The notes under the pieces were generated by a model. It did no database searches, was not told where the DNA came from, and saw only the letters and a program-made list of their open reading frames with translations. Both the position numbers and the translations under genes were made by a program. From Sternotherus odoratus (Eukaryota; Chordata; Testudines; Kinosternidae): a stretch of DNA of 64,000 bases. How positions within the stretch are numbered: the first letter of the stretch is position 1; each line of letters begins with the position of its first letter. Below, piece after piece: positions 45,901 through 57,900 of the stretch. The stretch is from NCBI GenBank assembly GCA_032164245.1, contig JAVMKO010000003.1, positions 11,976,651 through 12,040,650 on the forward strand, written 5' to 3'.

Positions 45901-48900
45901 AGGGGTGCGAGAGGGGGTCGTGGCTCTGGGCTGGGGGTGCAGGCTCTGGGTTGGGGCCAGGGATTAGGGGGTTGGGGTGCAGGAGGGGGCTCTGGGTCTG
46001 GGGGGGACCCAGGACTGGGACAGGGGATTGGGGTGCGGGGTTAGAGCGTGGGCTTACCTTGGGCGGCTCCTGGTCAGTGGCACAGCGGGGGTGCTAAGGC
46101 AGGCTTCCTGCCTGTCCTGGCATCACGGACCACACTGCGCCCTGGTAGTGGCCAGCAGCAAGTCCAGTTCCTAGGTGGAGGTGCGCAAGCAGCTTCATAC
46201 AGCTCTCACCCGCAGACACTGGCCTCCCCCCCAAGCTCCCATTGGCCAGTTTGTGGCCAATGGGAGGGCAGAGTTGGTTCTCAGGGTGGGGGCAGTGTAT
46301 GGAACCCCCTGGGCCCCCCACTTAGGAGCTGGACCTACTCCTGGCTGCTTCCAGGGCGCAACACAGTGTCAGAATAGGTAGGAACTAGCTTGCCTAGCTG
46401 GGCAGCACCGCCAACAGGACTTTTAACGGTTCAGTCAGTGGTCAGTTCAGTTCAGTCAGTCAGTCAGTCAGACAGGCACTCAGTATCCCTGGGATCCCAG
46501 AACCACTGGTTCCTTTTATTTGGGGAAGGAAGAGAGAAAAAAATCCTGAAGTATGATCACTGCCTGTGCTGTCAGTGTGTCAATTGTTCAGTCAACCCTG
46601 CAGGCGCAAACAGTAACTGCCCAGTTACTGAGGACCCTAAATTGCACAATAGTTCCCACCCACCTGAAACCTCCCTCCCTGCTCTATGCTCTTATTAGGG
46701 CTTGTCTGAGGGCTTATCTACACTGACACTTTATAGCACTTCAACTTTCTCCCTCAGGGATGTGAAAAAAACATGCCCCTGAGACCTGCAAGTTTCAGTG
46801 CTGTAAAGTTGTTAGTGTAGATAAGCCCTAAGACAAGCCTTAATTAGCAGCACTTTAATGTTGCCAGTGAAGACGTGCCCTGAATGAGGACACTTAGGAA
46901 ATTTCATCCAAGTGGATTTAAAGTAGATTAGTTAAGCCACGTTAAACACTTGAGTGAATCCTCTTATTCAGAATTAAAGTGGTCTCAATTTGATTTAGCT
47001 TAATTCACTTTAGAAGTGGTCTCAGACTTAGCTGCTGTCAGGGGGTGGCTCTCCTCCATCTGTCTGCTCCCATCCAGAGAAGTCCTGTTCCATTGTGAAG
47101 CTCCCTAGTCCTTCTGCAAGAAATCAGCTTTTCAGTGGGTGGTCCAGTTGGGCCTGACTGAGAAGTCAGTTTTGCACCCCTGCGCGGGTCACACTGAAAT
47201 GTGAGCTCTGTATCTTGGCTGCCGCTGGTCTGGTCAGGCCTTGCCATGTTGTCAGTTCTTGCATCTCTACTTCGATTGGTCCAGCTGGACCTCACTGTGT
47301 AGTGCCTTTCATACCACTGCCACAGCTGGTACAGTCAGGCTTTGCTGTGAAGTACATTATTCACCACTGCCGCAACTGGTCTGGTCAGGCCTTGCAGAGA
47401 AATCAGTTCTGCACCCTGACCTCAGCTAGTCTAACTGGATCTCACTGTGAAGTCAGTCCTGAATCCCTGCCATGGCTAGGGTGGTTATTCACACATCCCC
47501 AGAATACTGACCATTCTAGTACTTCTGGGTATGGCCTAGGTCTCTCCCCCCGCCCCCCCCCGTTTCAGATTCCATCCTCACCAGTGAGACCTCGCATTCA
47601 TGGTGCGTGTGAAGTCATGCCAGTAGGGGTAAGGCGGTGTGCTCTTCAAAATGGCATCCACCATCCATGATACCAGTCAAAACCATGTCCTGTGTTGTCT
47701 CAGTATCAGACAGCGGACACACCACTTAAAAACAGGGCTCTCGGGTTAAAAACCAGATGAATGGCTGGCCTAACATGGCTTTACTATTAAGTCAGGTCTT
47801 GAACCCCTGCCACAGCTGGCTGAGTTGGGTCTTGCTGTGAAGTCAGTTCATCCTTCCTGCCAAGAATGCTGCTTACATAACCCCAGAACATGGGACATTC
47901 CAGTACTTCTGGGTTTGGTGTGGGCCCATCCCCGCCTGCATATCTCCACCCTCGCCAGAATGACCTGGCCTTCCTGGTGTATGTTAGGTCATGCAGGCAG
48001 GGGTGGGGTAATGTGCTCTTCAAAACGGCATCCTCTAGCCACGATACCAAACAAAACCACATCCTGTGTTGTCTCAGTACAGGATAGGGGACAAACAATT
48101 TAAAAATAGGGCTGTCTGACCTAAAAGCAGATGAATGGCCTGCCTAATGTGGTTGCTCTGGTTGGGTCTTGCCATGAGGTCAGTTTGCATCCCCACTGCA
48201 GCTTGTCCAGTTGGGCCTCATTGTGAAGTCAGTTCTGGCACCCTTGCCACAGCTGGTCTAGTCGGGCCTTACAGTGTGGTTTCACTGCCATTGGCACGGC
48301 CATCAGGCTAGTCCTACAGAATCACTCTGCACAGGGTTTGGGATTTCCAGGTAGGGAATGCAGAGGAACACTAGACCCTGAGATACAGTCATGCTCACTG
48401 GCATAAAGCTCCTGGTCTTTAGAGTGGAGTTCTCCCAACTCTACCTTGCTGAACTTGGATTGCATTCACTAACAAATCTGTACTACTGGTAATGTCTTAC
48501 AATCCATTATCATACATATAATCAAAATATAAACTAGTTCCAATATAGTATGTAGAACTATGAGTAAATAACATTATAATTAACGTAAGATTTAGTTATG
48601 GGTATTTTTAGTAAGAGTCAGACAGATCATGGACAATAAACAAAAATTCACAACCTGTGACCAGCCCATGACTTGTACCATAAATACCCTTGACCAGAGG
48701 TGAAAGTAAGCTAGTATGCCCCGGTATGGAGCCCTGGGCTCTTTAAATCACCACCAGAGCCGCACTACCAGTACCCAAGGGCTCCGGCAGCAATTTAAAA
48801 GGCCCGGAGTGGTAGTAGTGGCCGAAGCCCTGGGCCCTTTAAATCGCCGCCCGAGCCCCGGGGGTCCTGGCTGTCGCCACGACCCCAGGGCTCCGGCAGT

Positions 48901-51900
48901 GGGGCTCAGGTGGTGATTTAAAAGGCCCAGGACAGTAGTGGCAGCTGGAGCTCTGGGCCCTTTAAATCGCCACTTGAGCCCGACTGAGCAACAGCCTGAG
49001 AAGCAGCCGGTGCAGTTGGCCCCAGGGCTGCCTGAGCCGCAGCTGCTTGGGTGGTCCTGGAGTCAGTTGTACTGGCTGCTGCAGAAGTCATGGAGGTCCC
49101 AGAAAGTCACAGAATCTGGGATCGCCATGACTGATTCACAGCTTTAATTATAATTGATGTAAATGAAGCTTGCCAGAGGTGGCTTTTCCCCTCTAGAGAG
49201 AGCCAAGTGCTCCATCTCCAAGCCTTCTCGCTGATACTTATGTCCTTGCCTGAGTTGGAATGTGCAGTTAAATCATACAATCAAACATTTTCAATTAACC
49301 CCCCTATTTTTCCATTGAGGTCCAGAACTCAAAGGGCTTCTCTACATGGGGACATCCAAGAAAATTAATCCAAATTAACTAAAGGTTGGAATTTGAAGTG
49401 GATAGGTATACAGCACTTTTCATCAGTAGGCCTCAAAGTGCTTTACAAAGGAGGTCAGCATCATTATTCTCAATTTACAGAAGGGAAGTGACTTTTCCCA
49501 GTTCACCCAGCAGGTCCAGGACTTGAAGCCAGGACATCTGAACCCCAGTCTAGTGCCCTGTCAGCTATAGCACATTATAGACTCATAGACTTCAAGGTCA
49601 GACCATTATGATCATTATGATCATCTAGTCCAGTAGTTCCCAAACTGGGGTTTGTGGGAATTCATGAAATGTTACAGGGGGTTCTCAGGAAAAAATTCCC
49701 TAATGGCAGACAGAGCTGTCCATAGGGACTCTGGGCAGCAAGGGGCCAGCAGCCCAGAGCCTTGGGGACTTTCAAGAGTGAAGCAGATCAAAGCAAGCAT
49801 CTCTATCACTGAGGAGATTTAAACTTCAAGACTCCTTTTACGAAACAGAAAGGGAGGTGGGATTGTTTTTGCTGTTTTAAAAATGAAATAAGCTGCTAGT
49901 GTTGTTTTTTAAATTATTATGAAAAACAAGTTTAAGCTTTGTTTGTTTTCCTGGACTGCTCAAGACCCGAATGCTTGTGTAGGAGGAACTCTGAGTTGGC
50001 TTCTTAAATACCTTCATTTGGTTTCACATCTGGTGTTCCTTGATGAAACATAGGAGCCAGAGGCGCCAGTATGGGGGGTGATGCGGGTCACATGCCAACC
50101 CCGCATCAGCATTCCCTCCATGGGCCCCTTCCCTTTTTTCTGTGGACCCCCCCTTTTCTGGTGGTGCCCCCCACCAGACCCCTTTTTTCTACTGGCACCT
50201 CTGGTAGGAGCCTTGCCTTATAACAGGCTTAATCAAAAGTGATACAAGCTACAAAAGTGAGTTCTTGGAAGAGTGTGTCTTTTTCATAATGTAATACAAA
50301 TACTGTAATGATAAAGAATAATTAATAAATAGTATGTAATAAGCACATCATAAAAACAGATTTTATATTTCTAAGATCACTGCTTTTATAATTTATGATG
50401 AGGTAAGGGAGAAAATCCATGGAAATATTCATTTTTAGGAGGGGGTTCACAAGACTTGATATTTTAGTGAAAGGGATTCACGGGTTGTTAAAGTTTGGGA
50501 ACCACTGATCTAGTCTGACCTCCTGCACAACACAGGGCACAGAATCTCACTCACCCACTCCTGTAATAAACCCCTAACCTATGCCTGAGCTACTGAAGTC
50601 CTCAAATCACGGTTTAAAGACTTCAAGGTCCAGAGAATCCTCCAACAAGTGAATCATGCCCCACACTGCAGAGGAAGGCAAAAAACACCCAGGGTCTCTG
50701 TCAATCTGCTCTGGAGGAAAATTCCTTCCCGGCACCAAATATGGTGATCAGCTAAACCCTGAGCATGTGGGCAAGACTCACCACCCAGACACCCAGGAAA
50801 GAATTCCCTGTAGTAACTCAGATCCCACCTTATCTAACATCCCATTGTAGGTCAGTGGGGATATTTACAGCTAAGGGTCAAAGATCAATTAATTGCCAAA
50901 ATTAGGCTATCCCATCAAACCATCTCCTCCATAAACTTATCAAGCTTAATCTTGAAGCCAGACATGTCTTTTGCCCCCTCACTCCTTCCCTTGGAAGGCT
51001 ATTCCAGAACTTCACTCCACTGATGGTTAGAAACATTCGTTTAAATTCAAGTCTAAACTACCTGATGGCAGTTTATATCCATTTGTTCTTGTATCCACAT
51101 TGGTACTAAGCTTAAATAATTCATCTCCCTCCCTGGTATTTATCCTTCTGATATCTTTATAGAAAGCAACCATATCTCCCCTCAGCCTTCTTTTGGTTAG
51201 GCTAAACAAGCCAAACTCTTTGAGTCTCCTTTCATAAGACAGGTTTTCCATTCCTCGGATCATCCTAGTAGCCCTTCTCTGTACCTGTTCCAGTTTGAAT
51301 TCATCCTTCTTAAACATGGGAGACCAGAACTGCACACGGTATTCCAGATGAGTGCCTTGTATAATGGTGCTAACACCTCTTTATCTCTACTGAAAATACC
51401 TTGCCTGATACATCCTAAGACCACATTAGCTCTTTTCATGGCCATATTACATTGGCAGCTTATAGTCATCCTGTGATCAACCAATAGTCCGAGGTCCTTC
51501 TCCTCCTCTGCTACATCCAACTGATGCTTCCCCAGTTTATAACAAAAATTATTGTTATTAATCACTAAAAGCATGACCTTGCACTTTTCACTATTAAATT
51601 TCACCCTATTACTATTACACCAGGTTACAATGTCATCCAGATCTTCCTTTATGATATCCCGGTCTTTCTCTGTATTGGCAATACCTCCCAGCTTTGTGTC
51701 ATCCATAAACTTTATTAGCACACTCCCACTTTTTGTGTTGAGGTCACTAATAAAAAGATTAAATAAGATTGGTCCCAAAACCGATCCTTGAGGAATTCCA
51801 CATTGCCTTCTCGTTAGCAGGAATAGGTTCTCAGAGATAGTTGGTTTGTATTTTTTTTAATTGCAAATACAATGACAGCAGCAAAACTTAAAGGGATTGT

Positions 51901-54900
51901 GCCTGTGGGAGGATAGAGGATTCTTTAACGGCTAGTTTGCCGGAAATGAAACAAATCTCACAGTCTGGTAGTGAGATGGCCAGTGAAGTAAAGTGTCTTA
52001 AAGTATTCACCCACAATAGCTTATACTCGAATACCAGTAGCGTAGCCAGGGGAGGGGGCGGATTCAGGGGAGTGGCCACTCCCCCTGAGGGCAGATTCCC
52101 AGAAGCAGCATCTTTTTTAGTCCCTGGTGGGTTGAGCAAAGGGAAGTCTTTGCTCCCGCTGAAATGCTGCGCCGCCGAACAAAGCAGGGAACCGGTTCCC
52201 TCCACCGAAATGTCACCAAATTTGCTGCACTTGTTTTGGTGGCATTTCGGCAGACATACCTGCTTCACCAGTTTCTCTGGCAGCGGCGTTTCGGAGGAAG
52301 TGGAAGATGCGCCTTGTTTTTTGTGGTAGTGCCTTTTTTTTGATGGTCACTCCCCCAGCTGGTGAAACCTGGCTATGCCCCTGTCTAATACATTATATCT
52401 GTTAGTCTATAAAGTGCCACAGGACTCTTTGTCACTTTTGCAGATCAAGACTAACACGGCTACCCCTCTGATACTTAAAGTGCTGAGACACCACATATCT
52501 GTGACAAGAAATACCACTTAGCAAAAGAGATTCCCTTATACTAAGAAGTTCATGGCTAGGGCAGATATTCCCTCAGCCTCTTCTTCCTCCCCTTTTGGAT
52601 TATTTGTAATTACAGTAGCAACCAAATGCTTCAGTCAGAACCGAGGGTCCCATTGTGGTAGTGTGTTGCAATTAATCTCTTGGTTTTCTATTATAATACA
52701 AACAAAAGAGAGGGCTGCCCTAAAAATTCTCTTGTGGTTTTATTTTCTGTAGTGTACTCCGGAGTGCGGATGGTTACATACGAGCACCTTCGTGACTCTG
52801 TGCTTGGTAGAGCTGAAGACGAGAGCTTTCCTCTTTGGTAATTCTGAATAAATGTGCTACTGCTTACTGTTGAGATTGTCATTGTTACAGCAGTTCCATA
52901 GGCCCTGAAAAATTGTCTGTCTCAGCTTGTCTATACAACAAAGCTGCACAGGTGTGAATTAAAATTGATTTTCATTAATCCAGTGCATACATCTGTGAGG
53001 AACTCTTATTTCAATTGAAGAACAGCTTCCCTTGGTTTAAGTCGACTGGGAACAGGTTTGAGCAAAACTGAAATAGGAGTGTCCACAAAGGGGTTTCCAC
53101 TGGTTTGACCAAATTAGTTTAAAAACCTGTGCAATTTCCTGTGTAGACGGGGGCCTGGAGTGAAATTCATTCATATGCAGTTGGCCAACATAAGGCCTAT
53201 GCAACATGTAAGTTACTATTTGCTCTCTACTTTGAAGATTTAAATGGTGCAGAGTCCTTGCATTGGTTGTTTACACAGAGTTAATTTCACCCTAAATCAC
53301 CAACCTGCAAGTCAGTAATTTGCAATGAATCTCCCTATTATTAAAGAGAGTTGGCAGTTTTTCAAAGAGACATTATTGAGGGCACAAGAGCAAACTATCC
53401 CACTGCATAGGAAAAATAGGAAGTATGGCAAGAGACAGCCCTGGCTTAACCAAGAGCTCTTCAATGATCTGAAACTCAAAAAAGAGTCCCTCAAAAAGAG
53501 GAAACTATGTCAAATTACAGAGGATAAATAGAAACAAACAACACAAACATATAGAGAGACAAAATAAGAAAGGCCAAGGCACAAAATGAGATTAAAACTA
53601 GCTAGAGACATAAAGAATAACAACATTCTACACATACAGTCGAGCCCCGCAATACCGCACCCCACGTTTAGTGCGGTCGATATTTTTGGACCCCGATCAT
53701 CAAGATATTGTGGGGTTCCACTGTACATTATAAGGAGGAGGAAGACCAAGGACAGGATAGGCCTGTTACTCAATGCTGGGGAGCAAGGGGAAACAATAAC
53801 AGAAAATGTGGAAATGGCAGAAGTGCTAAATGATCCCCAGATCCTTTTCTTCAGTACTACTGCATAGCCAGGTATTCCCCATTTTGTAGTTGTGGTTTTT
53901 GATTTTTCCTTTCTAAGAGAAGTACTTTGCACTTGTCTTTACTGAATTTCATCTAGTTTAATTCAGAATAATTCTCCTATTTGTCAAGGTCATTTTCAAT
54001 TTTAAATCTGTCCTCCAAAGTGCTTGAAATCCCTCCCACCTTGGTGTCATTGGCACATTTTATAAGCATACTCTCTAATCGATTATCCAAGTCATTAATG
54101 AAAATATTGAATACTACCAGACTCAGGACAGACCCTGCAGGAACCCACTTAGTGTGTCCTCCCAAGTTGACAGCAAACCACAAATAACTACTCTTCAAGT
54201 TCTACCTTCCGAACAATTGTGCAAGTACCTTATAGTAACTTCATCTAGATCACATTTCCCTAGTTTGCTTATGAGAATGTCATGTGGAACTCTGTCAAAA
54301 GCCTTATTAACACCAAGGTAAATTACCTCTACTGCTTCCCCCAATCCACTAGGTCAGTAATCTTATCAAAGAAGGAAATTAAATTGGTTTGGCATATTTT
54401 ATTTTTAACAAATCCACACTGACCATTCCTTATAAACCTATTATGTTGCAGGTACTTCAAAATTGATGGTTTAATAATTTGCTCTAGTATCTTTCCTGGT
54501 ATTGAAGTTAGGCTGACTGGTCTATAATTCCTTCAGTCCTCCTTGTTCCCCTTTTTAAAGACTGGTGCTATGTTTGCCTTTTTCCAGTCTTCTGGGACCT
54601 CTTGTGTCCTCCAGGAAGTCTCAAAGATAATTGCTAATGGCTCTGAGGTTGCTTCAACTAATTCTATAAAGATTAATTTCATTAGGCTCTGCTGACTTGA
54701 ATACATCTAACTTATCTAAAGATTTTCAACCCATTCTTTCCCTATTTTGGCTTGCATTTGTTCCCTGGTTGTTAATATTAATTATGTTGAATATTTAGTC
54801 ACCATTAACCTTTTTAGTGAAGACTGAAGCAAAATAGTCCCTTCTCAAGAAGCTGAAGAAATTCTACACTGAGGCTAATTAGAATCAAAACACATTGAGA

Positions 54901-57900
54901 TACAAGTACATAGTCAATATTCATAACTTCAACTACAAAAATGATACACACATACAGATAGCATAATTATAACCAGAACCTCTTTATAGAAACCACAACA
55001 TTTGTACAAACAGTGGTTGCAACAATGATCTATACAGTCACTATTTATGTCAATAATGTCACACAGGATCTCCGTATCACTGGTGGCTCTGAGCTTGGGG
55101 CATCCCTGCCACCTGTGGTAGCTCTGGTTCTGTGCTCCTGGACACCCCTTCTGGCTGTGGCAGCTCCATGCTCCCAGGCACCATAGGCGCCAACTTCTCT
55201 TGGCGTTAGCGGGTGCCTGACCTCCCCCCCGCAGGCCCTGGCCCAACTCCGCCCTCTCCCTGCCCCACTGGACTCCTTTCTCCTGCCCTGGCTCCCCCCT
55301 CCCCTGAGTGTGCCACATTCCCACTCCTTCCCCCTCTCTCCCACAACTTGCTATGCCACGAAACAGCCGGAGGTGATGTGAGCTGGGTCGGGGGGGGGGG
55401 GGGGCAGGTAAATTGGCTGCCGGTGCGTGCAGGGTACCCACCAATTTTTCCCCATGGGTGCGCCAGCCCTGGAGCATCCACGGTGTCGGTGGCTATGCCG
55501 GGCACTCCTACCGGTCACGGCAGTTCTCTGCTCCTGGGGACCCCTGCTGGCCACGGTGGCTCTGTGCTCCTGGGCACCCCTGCTGGCTGTGACGGCTCTG
55601 TGCTCTTGGGTACTCCTGCCAGCCGTGGGGCCAGGAGCCATGGAGTGGCCGGGAGCTCCCAGGGGCTCCAGTGCCCGCTGTGGATGGGAGCTTGTGGAGT
55701 GGCCCCACTGCCGGCCATGACCTCGCAAAGTGGCCCCCCTGCCTGGGAGCTGTGGGGCACCCCAGCTTCCCTCTGCGGCTGGTAACTTGGGCCCCTTAGT
55801 GCTGAGCTGTGGGGACCTTGCAGTGGGGGGCTCAAGTCACAGTGGTCTCTGGAAGTCACGGATTCCGTGACTTCTGTGACCTCTGTGACAAACTCGTAGC
55901 CCTAGTTTTTAGCTCTCCTTCCCTGCTAAGTAGACGACCTACACTTTCATTTGTCTTTCTCTTGCTTCTAGTGTATTTAAATACGCTCTTCCTATTGCCT
56001 TTTATGTTCCTTGCAAGGTATAACTTATTTTGTGCCTTAGACTTTTTGATCTTGTCTCTACATTGGGGTGGGCAAACTATGGCCTGCGGGCCACATGTGG
56101 CCTGCCGGCCATTTTTATCCGGCCCACGAGTGCAAGCCGCGGGTGCAGGGCCTCCCAGCCCAGGGACCAGGTGACTGCAGTGTGCTGCGGGGCCCTGCCC
56201 TCCCAGCCTGGGGGCCTGGCTGAGCGCAGCGTGCCGAGGGACCCCGCCCTCCCTCACCGGGGGCTGGACCCAGCGTGGCATGCTGCAGGGCCCCACCTTC
56301 CCTGGCCAGGCCCAGCGTCGCGTGCTGCGTGCCCCGGGCTGGCAGCCGGGCCGTGTGAGGCGAGCTGCGGGGTCCCACGCTCGGGCTGGAGCACCAGCTG
56401 AGTATGGTAAGAAGAGGGGAGGGGGGTTAGGTGGTGGGATTCCGGGGGTGGTGGTTAGGGTGGGGTGTTCTCGGGAGGGGGTAATGAGGGAACAAAGCAG
56501 GGGGGCTTAGATTGGGGATGGGGTTACAGGAGGTGGTGGTTAGGGTGGTGGGGTCTTGGGAGGGGGCAGTTAGGAAACAAAGACTAGGGGGCTTACATAG
56601 GAGGTGGGGTCCTGGGTGGGAGGTTAGGGTGGGAAGGTCTCTGGAGGGGGCGATCAGGGGACAAGGAGCCGGGGGTGTGTGTTGGATGGGTCGGAGGATG
56701 GGTAGGGGGCAGGGCCACGCTGTTTGGGGAGGCACAGCCTTCCCTACCTGGCCCTCCACACAATTTTGAAACCCCAATGTGGCCCTCGGGCCAAAAAGTT
56801 TGCCCACCCTTGCGCTATTCCTTTGTACGCCTCATCAATTTGACCATCTTCCACTTTTTTTAGGATTCTAGGTAATTAAAGAACTCCTGATGGAGCCATA
56901 ATGGCTTTTTACAATAGAACAGGGGTCTCAAACATGCGGCCCGGGGGCCACATGCGGCCCGCAAAGCCCTTCCCTGCGGCCCGCCAAGCTTCCTGGCGCC
57001 CCCCCCCCCCCGGTCCCCCCATAGCAGTTTGCAGGACGGAGGGGCCAGAAGTGGAGGCTTCTCTGCTGCCTGGCTGGGCCGCGTGTGTTTCTAGCTCTGG
57101 ACTTCCTATATTGCTCTTGCTTTGTTTGCCAAACAGCTGTTGGTGGTGCCTAGCGCTTTCCAGGAGGGAATGGGGAGCTGCGTGCTCAGAGGAGGAGGTG
57201 GGGCAGGGGTGGGACCTCTTGGAAGGGGTGGAGTGGGGGCGGAGCCGGGGCAGCAAGGGCGGGGTGTGTGTCAGTGGTGCGGCCCTCGGGCCAGTGCACT
57301 AGTCCTCATGGAAGGGGTGGAGTGGGGGCACAGCCAGGGCAGCGAGGGGGTGTGTGTGTGTCAGTGGTGCGGCCCTCGAGCCAGTGCACTAGTCCTCATG
57401 CGGCCCTCATGGTCATTTGAGTTTGAGACCCCTGCAATAGAATCAGAGATTATCATGGTTGGAAGGTTGTCTAAAACTGACCAGAACATTATAGACTGTA
57501 TCAGGCATCTGGAGTCACTGCAATCATTGATTAAGCTCTGGCTGGTCACGTGGCTATTTAAGATCCCATTTCACCTGGAAGATGCTACAGAGCTTGTTAG
57601 GCATTTATTTTCACTGGGAAAACAGTCATTGTGACTTCGTAGCTGTTAACATCTTGAATGTATTCTGGAGAAAAATGGAAGCTTAGGTCCAACTTTACTT
57701 TTGTACAGGAAATCTGTAGTTGGAGGGATGGCAGCTGGTGCCATTGGTCAGTTTTTTGCCAGTCCAACTGATCTGGTGAAGGTGCAGATGCAAATGGAAG
57801 GAAAGAGAAGACTGGAAGGGAAACCATTACGGTGAGTTCTCAAATAAGCTAATTTAATTGGCTTTTTGTGTGTGTTGTCTATGGTCATTCTGTGGATGCT

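Larger units (their letters stand above)
49575..51840 (-). mobile_element. CR1 LINE, 3' half, interrupted by a hAT element
   Basis: Minus-strand CR1. An ORF at 51778-51260 reads [20 protein letters not shown] and [22 protein letters not shown]1 reverse transcriptase; the 3' UTR runs to about 49575. The hAT at 49631-50507 splits it. Incomplete at the 5' end, so not mobile by itself. Confidence 0.88.

Noticed and set aside
47215..47670. 151-codon ORF; also a possible CRISPR-like array
   Set aside because: It is a tandem satellite with diverged 50-bp units and no constant repeat plus unique spacers. The genome is eukaryotic.
51260..51778. 172-residue ORF on the minus strand
   Set aside because: It is the reverse transcriptase of a CR1 LINE, not a host gene.
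55213..55785. 190-codon ORF and opposite-strand ORFs with 12-residue periodicity
   Set aside because: Produced by a 36-bp tandem repeat in a composite transposon; readable in several frames on both strands.
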